64,000 nt of DNA from Adiantum capillus-veneris (GCA_014529385.2 CM043950.1:73847935-73911934); one strand, 5' to 3'; positions 42,347 to 53,600 are shown, counted from the first letter of the stretch. The notes: generated from the sequence alone by a model not told the origin. Numbers and translations: made by a program.

Positions 42347-43975
42347 ATTCTTCATAAAAAGTATTTTTTGTGCAAAGCATGTTTTGTGCTAGTGCCCTAA
42401 GCCCTGCTAGCTAGTTTTCAACCTTAACACTAGAATGGTAACAGGACACTTTTATGTCCTTGGAAACTTTTCTGTCTTGTTAAGTGACCACTTTACTTGA
42501 ATTATTTGAAGAGTATGAAAATGAATTTCTAGGTGCTATATATCCACAAAGTTGCCTTATGAGCTGAAAAAAACTTAGCATTTTTTTTGGAGTATCGATC
42601 TCACCATTAATCTTACTCTTGCACAACATTTTTGAACCTAAACTGTGTGAAAAAACGGGTCCTGTTTTTAGTTTTTTTTCAATTTTTGGCAACTATACGA
42701 CTCTAAACTTCATGTTTGTGAGGTTTAGATCGCTAGAGGTTAGGCATTCATAGTTCTCAACATGTTTTGATGCTTGTAGGGGGAGCTAAGTGTTAAAATT
42801 GAAAGTTATGACCAATTTACCAGAATTGCATAATCCTATTTTTTGGGCAAAATTAGCACTTTTATGATTTTTTTGGTGGATTTCTTGATATCCAAATTCA
42901 ATTTTGATTGTGTAAGTGTAATGTATAACATAAAGCTAATCTTCCTTGAGTTTTGGGGAACCTAATATGCTATATATCATTGTATATGATGATGGTTGAG
43001 TTTTTTTATTGTTGAAGAATACGATACATTTTCGAGTAGCAAGTATAACTTTCTCAATATTGCTAGTTTCTTAGGCCAATTGTGTGTATTTTGTAGGTAG
43101 TAACCATATCTAATCATATAGTACAAACTTGGCTAGATATTGAGTAGTTTCTATGGGTTTCTAGAGGTCATAACGCTAAACCCAGTTTTTTCATGTTTGC
43201 TGTATTTAGCACTTTATCATTGCCCCCGAAGGTTCCAATTGTGAGAGATCCATTATACATTTGACATGCTCCATGGCTCCTTTTGAATCCAAAGGCCCAA
43301 AGGGAACTAAGAAAACATGTATATAGTATCTGTATTGAGCGTGACTATAGAAACTTTGATGATAGGTCCGCAGAATGGCAAAAATGCAACTTTTTTGTAC
43401 ATATTGTTTTTGTCCAAAAAACATTTAGTGAGGTAAAAGCAACCATATGTTTTGGTCACCAACCCATTGAATTTAACGGGGCATTTTATCTCATGTCCTA
43501 CAAAAATCCCCACTCTTATTTATATACAATCAACCGTAAGAAATTGCTGTTTTGGGCAAAATACACTGGTCCAGTAACTTTGGAGGCTTGTAGTGACCAA
43601 GGGATGAGAAAAATTACAAGTTTCTCATTTTTTGCATATGGAGTAGTTATTGAACTATAAGCTCATGAAAGGATTTTTCAAAATGAGTGGTGATGCATGG
43701 TTTTTAGGACCCCTTCTGAAGATGCAATAAAGGCACAGTCAGTTGTTGGGGAGATGAGGATACTCTAGTCCAAGGGATCTCGAAAGAGAAGAAAAATCTA
43801 CTTCACAAGCACCAAAGAGTCAAAAGTGCCATGGACAGAAGATACGTGGGAACGAGCTCTTATGCATGCCTGCAACCTATATCTTACAGAATAGCCCATT
43901 CTAGGTGTGAATTTCTAGTGATATTTACACGAGGATGTTTGTGTGGACTCACAGCACAGCATACTCCGTTTTCAC

Positions 43976-44096
43976 TTTTTTACCGACAGTAAATATTTTT
44001 TACCTACAGTAAATATTTTTCACCTACATGGTAAATACAAATCACTTTTTACCTACAGTTACTTTTTTTACCCATGGTAAATATTTTTTTACTGCA
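43976..44096 (+). repeat. Short T-rich degenerate tandem repeat
   Basis: TTTTTACCTACAGTAAATAT recurs about five times in degenerate form (also as ACCCATGGTAAATATTTTT). It lies inside the 2.86-kb TIR element. Confidence 0.7.
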
Positions 44097-44589
44097 CCAT
44101 AAGTATTTGGTAGGTAACAGTTCACTGTTACTAGAAACAGTGATTGGGCATCAACAATGCAGTTACAGGAGGAGAAAAGGGGAAAATCTTATGGTAAAGG
44201 TGAGTCAACAGGGATAAAGACTTTTGAGTTGAAAAGAGACATGCTGATTTTTTCAAAGAACACATGTCAAAAGAAGCCATGGTTGAGGATTTTTTGAGAA
44301 TTTGATATTCAGGAGGACCCAGCTGCCACCTCCCCCGCGCAGGTCCCCCCCTGACATGTGCAGAACCTCCAGTTTCAATAGCCACCTTACCTGCTCTTAA
44401 ATGCTGGTCAAGGCCTTATCCCCATGTGTCACAATCAGAAAAATCAGCATTTATCCTCCCCTCTCACATCACTCTAGAGAATATCTTGATGGTGACATAT
44501 CAGGTGACCTCAATCTGTTGACCACCCTAAGAAAAAAGTAACCCCAATCAGTGGATTTAAGCATGTTTATCCCTAATCCTAAACCCTCT

Positions 44590-44610
44590 CAGAAACCTAT
44601 ATAAGGAGGC
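44590..44610 (+). promoter_or_regulatory. TATA-like promoter sequence inside the TIR element
   Basis: CCTATATAAGGAGGCC followed by a TCTCTCACTC start-like sequence. A weaker second version (CCTAAATAAGGAGTC) occurs near 44760. No open gene follows. Confidence 0.35.
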
Positions 44611-45288
44611 CTTCTCTCACTCAAAACCAACACTTCACCCACTTCACCAAGCAACGAAGCTATGACGACATTGCTCACAACGAGGAGCTAGGGATGGAGC
44701 TCTACTCTCTCTCCCTCTCTCTCTCTCCCTCTAGTATGCTACATTACTAGCCCTAAAACCTAAATAAGGAGTCTTCTCTCACGCTCCATGGCCACCATCC
44801 TCGCCATCATTCTCTAAGGTATTGATGTGTTACTAGTAGGATCATACCTACTTGCTGGGTTGATTGTTTTTGACAAGGGATTATGCCATCCTTGGCTTGC
44901 TTCTCTATATCCTTGTTATGTATGATCAGATGCCGTTGTATTGTTAAGCTGATGTCTTGTGTATATATATGCTACATAAGGTCCCTAAGCTTCGTTTCTA
45001 TGTGTTTTGCCATATGTTTTAATGCCATCATAATGCTAGAAGTCTCACTTGCCTATGTGCACTATGTGTGAGGTCCCTAAACCTCTTAATTTAGGGTGGT
45101 GTCCCCTTTGTTTTGTTCTTTGCTTGTTTGCATGAGGCGTGGTTTGTGGAGTGTGCACGATTACAGAGGCCACCCGATTGCACTGCTCTTTTTCCCGCTA
45201 TCAAGTGGATCTACTATGGTTTTGGAATTTTTTCCCAAAACCCTGAAAGGACACTTTTATGTCCTGTTAGGTTACCATTCTAGTGTTA

Positions 45289-46790
45289 AAAATCATCAGT
45301 TTAGTTAAAAGCCCCCTTTGTAGGCATTTCAGTCTCCGAAGTCGTCCTTTGGTGTTGGAGTTGATTTTCCTCGATCTTTCTCCTTGAGAGTTGCATCCCG
45401 AGCTCATTTGAGGTGTTGGAAAGTTGTCTATATGGTTGGACTCGACTTTGGTTCCTTCTTTTCTACCTTTAGCCATTTGATTGCCCGAAAGCATCTTTTT
45501 CACCATTGGTAGGTGAAACTGGTTTGTTTTGGGTTTTGCTTGTACACATGTGTCATTGATGACTATTTGAAGTTGCTTATGACGTTTCATGGTAATCGGT
45601 CGTCAATTTTGGCCGTTATGCCAAAATGACGCTTTGTGTGTTTGCAGTTGAATCGGTTGTTTAAACTCACTTTTGGTGGTCCATACCTGGAGATACTCCA
45701 TGGCTGCATTGTCCTCGATATTGTCAAGCTTCTTGTGAAGTTTGGTGTCGTTTCGACAACTTTTTCCTGTTTGCCGCTTGCAGGCTCTCTTGACCTAGGG
45801 TTTTTCCAGTTGGTCTTTCTCGTACTTTGAGAGTTAGGAACTCATCTTCTACACTAGGGTAAGCCACCTGTTGGTTCTTGCATGGTTTGGTTAGGTGGTT
45901 GTGCCTCTACCTAGCATTCTAGCCCTTTCCCGTCTGCTCTTGTTTCTTTGTTTTGGTTAGTTTTCACGACAAAAGTTAGTGATAAGCATCAAAAGCTTAT
46001 CGAAACGAGTCTACCTCTCATATCTGGAGTCCTCTGAGCTCTCGTAGCGGTCATAGAAAGCTGTAGAAAGTCGGATGCTCCTGTGTGCTCTTTGCTCTCT
46101 CCAAGTGGGCAATAGTGCAAATGAGCTTATAAGCGAAGTAAAAAATACTTAACTCTGGACTTCCTGGCTCACTTGTTACCAAATTTGACATGTGCTCCTA
46201 TCTCAACATGAAATGCACTTTAGGATTTGAAATTTCTCAATTTGGACTCCGTTTGACCTGTTTCTGAGAAATTTGTCCACTTTGCCAAAATTTTGTCATT
46301 TCAGGCTTTCCGCAACTTTTCCCGAATTGCACCCAATTTTTACCATGGGTTGCTCTTGTCATTAGGATCATCACCATCTATTCTTTTCTTTTTTCTGATC
46401 TCATTTCACCTGTTTTTTTAATTTTTCTTTTACTTTTATTAAGAAAATCCTAAAAAATAAAGAAAAATAGCAAATTGAAACCAATAATTTCCAAAAATAC
46501 ACCATAATTAGCTGGTACCCCGGTGTATATGTATATACACTTATTTGTGGTTTCTCGGCTTGGATTACCACTTTTTGGCTCCAAAAACACGCATATTTAG
46601 TCGTATTTACAAACTTGGAGACTCAAATTCGTCATTTGATCTCTTATTATTGCAAAACAAAGTATATAAGGGCATAAATATTATCAATATCCGCAATCAA
46701 ACATAAAAAATTCGAAATCATATAAGACATTACCCTTGTAATATCATTTTCTTTGTCCTTATTGCCTGTAGTTCCTGTATACCTGTATAC
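45289..46790 (-). other. No gene; possible 3' LTR region of M2
   Basis: No protein supported. The region lies immediately downstream (minus strand) of a polypurine-like run of M2 and in line with the palindrome-bearing DNA upstream of the M3 ORF1, so it may be part of a shared LTR or leader. A clear TG...CA boundary was not found. Confidence 0.35.
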
Positions 46791-47054
46791 CTCCCCCCCT
46801 CTTGGTCTGAGTCCTCCCGGACGACTATGAAGTGCCTAAGGGTGAAGCCTTGGAGTTTTTGTGGCCATGCCTAGTGAATTCAATTGTAAAGTGATGAAAT
46901 AGCAATATTTACAATAATGCCGCTCTTTGTTTGATTGTCAGGCTTTTGGGTAATATTTGGGTTGTCTGTAGAACTCGTGTTGTAGAATCAGTACACCTGG
47001 GTTTTTGTTTACATTTGTGTCCTTTTTGATAATCCAAATCTGCTTCCGATTTGC

Positions 47055-47648
47055 CTATGCTTGCCACAAACTCTTTGCTACCCAAATCTGCTTGACTTTG
47101 GGTTGTGATGGCTTTGTCCTTGAATACTGAGGATTCTTTGTTGATTGTACTAAAGGGAGTTCCTGTTTACAAATCTTTGGAATCCAATTTTTTTTGCTAT
47201 GGCTCTGTGTTGTCATCAACTTCTTTGGAATCCAGATCCGTTTCACAGAATTTGGTTGTCTGAAATCACTCAGTTGTTTGGTGTTGAAGAATTTGTTTTC
47301 CATTTTTGTTCTCTCTTGCACAACTTCCTTTGGCTTCCATACCAACTTTGAGTCTGTATTTATCCAAGGTTGAGCTGTGCGTGTAATTTCTGTCTTCCCT
47401 ACCCATATCTGAGATTTCTTCTTTGAGGAGCGTTCCGGTTGTGTAGACGTGGCTTTTGGTTGCCATCGCTCCTTCTTCACCTCTTTAGGTCGTTTACCTT
47501 TGTCATTGGATTCTTCGATTTGCACCTGTACGGTTGCTTTGTAGAACGGAATGGATTGAATTTTCTTCTCATATTTGATGTTAACTGAATTTGAGCACCA
47601 ATTAATCATCGCATTGTACTGCTTTTGCCATGGTTGCCCTAGTAACAA
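47055..47648 (-). pseudogene. M2 C-terminal lobe of second protease plus basic W-x-P-K tail
   Basis: The first residues LLGQPWQKQYNAMINW resemble the closing retropepsin motif (I-L-G-x-x-W-x-x-x-x-x-A-x-I-D-W). A Lys/Arg-rich region of about 150 residues follows, in which a short motif recurs five times: IWVGK, VWKPK, IWIPK, NWIPK and IWVAK. It is open for 197 codons and ends at a stop at 47055. The repeated basic-aromatic motif suggests nucleic-acid binding, but this is inference. Confidence 0.65.
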
Positions 47649-47965
47649 CGGATGTTGCGTAGCTACGGATGTTGCGTAGCTTTGTCTTCAACCACATAAA
47701 ACATATGTGGATACACATATTGATTCATATGTACGTGCAGTAATGTGCATCCGATTGCCTTAATTGAGTGTGTTGAATATCTCTTCAACTCCTGTTTGGC
47801 AGTTTGCAGCTTAGTGTCATGTTTTAATTGTTTGTACAAACTGATTGAGAGCAGGTTAGCTTGTGCTCCTGAATCCAATAGTGTTGTGCCATTAATCTAG
47901 TTTGGCCGCACTTTGACCTCGATGATGGGCTCTACTTTGTCTTCACTCATCTTTGATACACTGAC
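47649..47965 (-). pseudogene. M2 second retropepsin-like domain, N-terminal lobe
   Basis: Minus strand from about 47965: VSKMSEDKVEPIIEVKVRP, a stop, INGTTLLDSGAQANLLSISL and YKQLKHDTKLQTAKQ, then CTLLHVHMNQYVYPHMFYVV. The L-L-D-S-G-A loop is a complete retropepsin active site, and the later strand before a flap-like region fits the fold. A short duplication of GTAGCTACGGATGTTGC near 47652-47680 shifts the frame into the next piece. It lies downstream of integrase and is separate from the protease at 52.1-52.6 kb. Confidence 0.72.
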
Positions 47966-48500
47966 TGTGTTTATTTGTAAGATTCCTTCATTGCGTTGTC
48001 GCTGACGTAGTAGTCTTCTTTTCTCCATTCTTTCTTTTGCTTCCGCTTGCGCTTCCTCAAAAATCTTTTTCTTTTTTTGAAGTCGCAGTTTATCTTAATG
48101 TATTTTGAGAAGCATGTCTTGGGTTAGTGGCAAATGATACTTCTTCAATCTAGAGCCACTACTCCAGTTTGGCATTTCTTCTCTGTCTAATGTAGCAAGC
48201 TTGAGAGCCCCGCTTGGTGATAGATCTTTAATCACAAGTGGTCCCATTCCTCACTTTTTAAGCTTTTTTGCATGCTATTTCAGAGTGTATAGTAGGACAA
48301 AGTCCCCAATCTTAAACTCTTTAGTTCGTATATGCTTATCAAGAACTCTTTTTGTCGCCTTTTCTGAGCGTAGATTGAAGCCACAGCTTTTAAGCGAAGC
48401 TCATCTAGCTTTTAAAGGTCGTTTATTCTATCTGAACCTCATGTCCTGTCCACTCTAATTCCTTAGCTACTCTCAGCGTTGGAATTAAAAGTTCTATTGG
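47966..48500 (-). pseudogene. M2 integrase C-terminal region, degraded
   Basis: Fragments such as PIELLIPTLRVAKELEWTGH in changing frames show the integrase C-terminal region continuing, followed by a basic helical linker (AQAEAKERMEKRRLL type, RRLLRQRQRN) as in P2. Many stops and frameshifts. Confidence 0.55.
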
Positions 48501-49013
48501 TTAAATAGCATTCAAACCAAAAACCATGTTGTATGGGGTCGTTCCTATCGATGTTTTATATGCTAACCTATACGCCCATAATGTCGAATGCAATCTCTGG
48601 TCCCAATCAGTTCTCAACTCAGCTACAATCTTCGTAAGAACCGTGCATATGGTTTTGTTCGTCGCCTCACCTTGTCCATTGGCTTGTGGATGATATGGAG
48701 CTGATTTACGATGTATTACCATGAATTCATCGAGAAGGATCTCTATCACTTCATTTATGAAGTGTGTGCCTCGATCACTCACAATTTCTATTGGTAATCC
48801 ATATCGTACAAAGACGCATTCATACAGAAATTGTGCCGTGGTCCTAGCATCGTCTTTTTGAGTTGCTTTTGCCTCAACCCACTTTGTTAGATAGTCCATC
48901 GCCAGAATGATGTATTGTGCATGAGTCCTATATGCCGGAGGTGAGATAGGTCCAGCATAATCAATCCCCCATTTTGAAAAGTCTCTTGCTCCCATCATTG
49001 GTCTAAGCAGCAT
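48501..49013 (-). pseudogene. M2 integrase catalytic core
   Basis: LRPMMGARDFSKWGIDYAGPI gives the first Asp, YIILAMDYLTKWVEAKATQK the following strand, VSDRGTHFINEVIEILLDEF the second Asp and YHPQANGQGEATNKTICTV the third (Glu). The stretch ends TTPYNMVFGLNAI. All three catalytic residues are present and the core is uninterrupted for 170 residues. Confidence 0.9.
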
Positions 49014-49029
49014 ATCATCTCTTCTCAGT

Positions 49030-49300
49030 GGTACTTTTGTCTAACAATCATCACATTGTTTTACGTATTCCTCAACGTCCATTTGTAATGTCGGCCACCA
49101 TATTCCTGCAGCCAAGACAATTTTTGTTGTCTTATCACCTGAGAAATGGCCTCCACTTACTCTTCCATGAGCCTGCTCTAGGATTATCACATACTCTTAC
49201 TTTGATGTGCACATCCTAAGCTGGTTGTCCTTCCCTCTCTTATAGAGTTGATTTCCTATTAAAGCATAATCTCACGCTTCTGTCTGTACAGCTCTTTGAC
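49030..49300 (-). pseudogene. M2 second (canonical) integrase zinc-binding domain
   Basis: Minus: LYKRGKDNQLRMCTS, EYVIILEQAHGRVSGGHFSG, IVLAAGIWWPTLQMDVEEYV and KQCDDC. Both His residues and the C-x2-C are present. One stop after CTSK and another after CDDC interrupt it. It lies directly before the core. Confidence 0.85.
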
Positions 49301-49436
49301 ACTCTTTTGAGATTCCCTCTGGAAAGGTTTGGTTTGTGAGATACTCAAAAATATAATGACTCCATTTAGGAGCGATCATTATCTGATACAATGTTGAATA
49401 CTCAGTGGGCGGTTTTGACAAACATGTAATACATAC

Positions 49437-49660
49437 CGTGACATATTCATGTACACTCTCTTTCATTCCTGGCCAGTAGACTCCCAATTGTAATAGATTC
49501 CTGTACATGTTTCTTCTTGAACAATGAAATGCACATTCGTGAACATGCGCTTCTCACAGATATATGTTATATTCTTCAGGATTGATGCACAACCTTAGAA
49601 TGTTATCAGTTCCTAAGTGATACAACCTTCCTACAATCAGATGAAGATTTTTGGATTGTT
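49437..49660 (-). pseudogene. M2 first (extra) integrase zinc-binding domain
   Basis: Minus: LIVGRLYHLGTDNILRLCIN, PEEYNIYL, a stop, EAHVHECAFHCSRRN, LLQLGVYWPGMKESVHEYVT and VCITC. It has the same order as the canonical domain (L-Y-x-x-G-x-D-N-x-L-R-x-C, E-Y-x-x-x-L, A-H, a second His, W-P, C-x2-C) about 70 residues long, so it is a tandem duplicate. A linker with MIAPKWSHYIFEYLTNQTFP joins the two. Confidence 0.82.
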
Positions 49661-50180
49661 GAACAATAACTTGTTTCTGGTTGTATCTTCTCGACGATCA
49701 AACTCTCCTCCATAGATTAATAGATTAACAACATCCTGAGACCACTTTGGTATCATCTCTATGTTGAATAAGTACGCATGCGGCATGTCATCATCTACAC
49801 CTATAGGATCTTCTCCATTCGTCAACCTTGAAAGGTGATCAGCTCTGAGATGTGTCTTTCCTTTCTTTACTACTATCGTGAAGTCAAATTCTAATAAGAT
49901 GATGAACCATCTTACTATCCGTCCCGTATTGCATGGTTTGTTCACTAGGTAGAGCAAGGCTTCATGATCTGTGAAAAACACAAACTTATTGGCTAGAAGG
50001 TAATGCCGAAATTTCTTCACAGCATAAATCATTCCTAATCCCTCTTGCTCTACTGTTGTGTAATTCTTCTCAGCATTGTTCAGTTGTGTCGACTAGCATA
50101 ACAAATTGGAAAATCCATGTTTCCTTCTTCTGGCTGAGCCAGGATGCATCCTATTGCATATGCCGAAGCATCTATATGCA
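49637..50180 (-). pseudogene. M2 RNase H
   Basis: IFHVHIDASAYAIGCILAQP and MDFPICYASR, a stop near 50080, then TTVEQEGLGMIYAVKKFRHY, FFTDHEALLYLVNKPCNTGR and HLRADHLSRLTNGEDP. The four acidic sites are all present. A trailing DDDMPHAYLFNIEMIPKWSQ is also found in P2. Confidence 0.87.
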
Positions 50181-51346
50181 CATGGAATATCTTCTCCCAA
50201 TCTGGTGATTTCAAGACTGGAGCCGTGATGAGTGCCTCTTTCACTTTCTTGAAAGATTCCTCACACTCCTTTGTCCATTTGTAATTCTCTATTAGCCTGT
50301 AAAGTGGTTGGCCTATTATAGCATACATGTAAATGAATCTTCTATAATATCCACAAAGGCCCATAAAGCTCTGCACTTGCTTCACGTTGGCTGGTCTAGG
50401 CATATCTACTATTACTTTTATCTTTTCCATATCCGTGGATATTTCGTTATGTGAGACAATATGTCCCAGAATTCTGTCTTGTCGAACCATAAACACACAC
50501 TTCTCAGGATTAAGACAAATGCGATATGTCCTACATTTCTCGAATACCTTTCTTAGGTGTTCTAGATGCTCATCTCTCAGAAGAGAGTGTACACACAAAT
50601 AGTCCATGTATATTTCTAGAAACATCCTCAAGTACTCTTTGAAGGCATGAGTCATCAGCCTTTGGAATGTTGCAAGCGCATTAGCTAAACCAAAAGGCAT
50701 AACACGATATGCATAAATTCCCCACTCTGTTGCAAAAGTTGTTTTGTGTTGATCCTCTGGCGCAATGGCAAGCTGATTATATCTTGCCTGATACACGTTC
50801 TAGAACATGATCAGTTATAGGCAAAAGATAATTGTCCCTAATTGTCGCACCATTTACTTTCTCGAGATTGACACACACTGGGAGTTTCCCCTTTTTCTTT
50901 GGCACTACCACAATCGGAGATACCCAGTCCGTGTATTCAATCTCATATATGAATTCACCTTCCATTAGCTTGTCTATTTCCTCTCTCTTAGCAAACGTGT
51001 CATTATACGTGTACGGTCTCTGTCTGCTAGACTTAGCGTCTTGTTTCAAAGGAATTGTATGTTGGCATATTGATGGATCGACTCCTTTCAAATCCTTGTA
51101 CGACTGTGCAAACACATCCCTGTATTCTCTGAGAAGACTCAAAAGTCTCTCTTCTTCTTCTGATGACAAATCTTTAGCTATGTACACCGGTCTAGGTTCC
51201 TCTCCTGGAGCTACTAAATCAACCATTTTAGCATCCTCCGGTCCATCATAGGATTCGTTCTCCTTTTTTTCTCTCATAGGATGGGTCAAGATCACCTTCC
51301 TATCCTCTATCGTAAATTTCCTGTAGTAGTGAGAGGGAACATCCAT
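50080..51346 (-). pseudogene. M2 reverse transcriptase
   Basis: Lead-in YRDVFAQSYKDLKGVDPSIC and WVSPIVVVPKKKGKLPVCVN (N where C-V-D is normal). At about 50780-50800 the palm motif A is missing: VLERVSGKI passes to YNQLAIAPEDQHKTTFATEW, so the D of L-D-G-F-x-G is deleted. Motif B is FGLANALATFQR. The catalytic box is IYMDYLCVHS, with Tyr for the second Asp as in P2. The connection region is normal (CLNPEKCVFMV, LGHIVSHNEIS, FMGLCGYYRRFI). Confidence 0.87.
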
Positions 51347-52071
51347 GTTTCCCTTGACATTGGTATTTGCATCCTCACCACTCTCGATTTCAGTTGTCCA
51401 AATTTCTTTCAGAGTTTTTTTAAACTCTCTGTACTTGTTTCTGCGTTCTAATTTGGACTCTTTGTTTTCCTTGTTTCTAATGTTCTTTTCCGCTTTATCT
51501 GTTTTGGTTATAGTTCCACTGGGTTGAACTCGATTTCTTGCGCTTTGTTTGTCTTTCTATGAGCTCATCTCCACATGTCCTCTCATTCTTCCGAAAATCT
51601 TATCCTTGGCACAATCTTCCGTCTTTACTAGCATTAGGAATTGGTTTTTCCCTCTTATCCTAGGCATCGGAGTGTTTCTAACTCCTTTCGTTTTTCTCTT
51701 TTCTCTGTAGCGTTTCTGGAGTTTTTCAGTCTGATTTGGGAAGTCATAGAATCTGACATCCTTTATGGTTTCCTCGTTCTTGCTTGAGTTGTTTGTAGAC
51801 TCGTTGTTAGCTTCATTTCCCCATTTTACACATCATATCCATCTTTATCACAGAACTTCGTTGTGGGACCATCTTGAATTGCACAAACATCTAGGGTTGC
51901 TAGAATGTGTGTCCATTCTAATGGTTCAAGTGCATCCTCTGGAAAGGGTTCACCTATATAATTTTCGTCTTCAATTTCCCTTTCTAAAACACATTCTTCG
52001 CGCTTCAGACTTCCATAGTTTAAAGCGCCACACATCCATAGCTCTTTGGGTTTGCCTAACCAAGCTGGAAA
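51347..52071 (-). pseudogene. M2 spacer between protease and RT
   Basis: Degraded coding spacer. One open piece (52035-51826) reads MCGALNYGSLKREECVLERE and GEPFPEDALEPLEWTHILAT, an acidic linker of the kind found between protease and RT. The rest is broken by stops. Confidence 0.45.
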
Positions 52072-52590
52072 CTATGACCCTGCCAAAGTAGCTGAGTCAA
52101 ACTCTTCAACTAGCATTCGGTTCACATCCTTGTAGCTATGGTCTTTTAGGTTCACAAGAGTAGTGGTTTCCATATGTCTCAGGTATATGTGGTCGTAACC
52201 CCAATCCTGGACAATTTTCAACTGTCTCATGAACGGTCTTCCAAGTATAATATCATAGTTATTCTCCTTGCCAATGTCGACAATAGAAAAAGTATGCTCG
52301 TATTCAATTCCGCAAGAAGTCACTACAACTTTCTCTAATAGTCCCAAAGGTCTCTCCATATGTCTGTCCGCTAGTTGGAGTTTCGACCTCATTTTTATTA
52401 TCGCTGATTTTCCCCATTTTTTCCAAATTTCTTTCATAGCAATGGCCACTCCAGCACCACTGTCAAGTACCGCCATCATGTTAACTCCGTGGAATTCAAA
52501 TGGTAAGCTTGTATTCCCCTCTTCGCCTTCGCAATACTCTCCGACCTTGTTCAAAGGTACACGCTTAGCGTTTTTTTGTGGCGTACTCAA
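52072..52590 (-). pseudogene. M2 first aspartic protease (between gag and RT)
   Basis: PFEFHGVNMMAVLDSGAGVA gives the active-site D-S-G-A, LQLADRHMERPLGLLEKVVV a beta region, and NYDIILGRPFMRQLKIVQDW the closing I-L-G-R motif. The frame is open over 172 residues. It would mature the polyprotein. This is the usual place for the protease, which makes the downstream second copy notable. Confidence 0.87.
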
Positions 52591-53600
52591 CTCTCATATG
52601 CCCTCTTGCAGTTTTGCAGTTGGGTATTTTATCTCGAATTTCTCCAAGCATTTTCCTAGAGTTTCCCACATGTTTGGTCGTAGTCTCAAAAGCTCAGCTG
52701 GGTGATAGTGCATGTCACTAGTGTTGACAAAATCTCTATCAATCCTTGCGAGTCTATAACTTTTTCTGAAGAGATTCCTCGTGAGGGAAGCGCTCTAATC
52801 TCATATTTTGCTTCATATTCTCCTTAGTATGAAGGTAAGGTTTTTAGTGAATGAGGTTTACTCTCTACTGTTCTAACAGAGCCTCCATCTCCCCAGTAAG
52901 AATGCAGATCTAAGTCCACTTGAGATCTTGCCTCAAATTCCTCTATGGGAGGATTCCTGACGTCCTTTTCCCCATTTTTCTAATTAGCTTGACAACTCAT
53001 CTCGTTTGCAAAGTTTGCCTCTCTCACTTGTTTCCAAAACTCATCGTAATCCTCATCTCTTTTGTAAGACCTCTGTATCACAGGATGAAAACTGTCTATT
53101 TCTTGATATGTGGTGTTCACCACTATACGTTCATCCCCGTGCTTTTTTTCAGGATTTTGTGCACTCTTAGGCTCTTCAACTACCCGTGAGAGGATAGTCT
53201 CTTGATGAATTGGGTTCTCCGCTCCACAATTCATTGGTTCTCTAGATGTTTCTAACAAGGATTGTGCAGTCTCGATCATTTTCTGACACATTTCGAGTCT
53301 CTGCTTTTCCAATTCCGCTTTTGGATAAGTCAACCACTGTTGTTCTTGTGTTTGGTTGTTCTTTAATCTCGCTTCGTAAGCTCTCATCAGTGCATCCAAT
53401 GGTTCATGTACTTTGTCGACTAACACTGATCCCCCTGAGCTTACACTCGTTGTCTCTTTCATGCTCTTCAGTTTCGACTTTTCTGAGTCCATTTTTTGTA
53501 TTCCGTTTTGACTCTCAAGTTTCTCTAATCTGTCTTTTGTTTGTTTTAATTCCTCAGCTAGAATCGCGTCTTGTTATTCTTTTTTCAGCTTCATGCGGGT
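52591..53600 (-). pseudogene. M2 linker between gag and protease, helical
   Basis: The open piece 53492-52980 has 170 residues, mostly helical and charged: LDALMRAYEARLKNNQTQEQ, AELEKQRLEMCQKMIETAQS and YDEFWKQVREANFANE. It has no domain that I recognise. The portion 52591-52979 is broken. Confidence 0.5.

Larger units (their letters stand above)
42427..45286. mobile_element. 2.86-kb TIR element, non-autonomous DNA transposon
   Basis: The left end ACACTAGAATGGTAACAGGA and the complement of the right end, ACACTAGAATGGTAACCTAAC, match over 16 bases, then differ by a five-base insertion. TTA precedes the left end (42424-42426), and TTA or TA follows the right end (45286-45288), compatible with a TA or TTA target duplication (Tc1/mariner or PIF/Harbinger style). 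Inside both ends stands GGACACTTTTATGTCC, itself a near palindrome, in the same orientation. No transposase was found; the interior has no supported gene. Confidence 0.72.
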
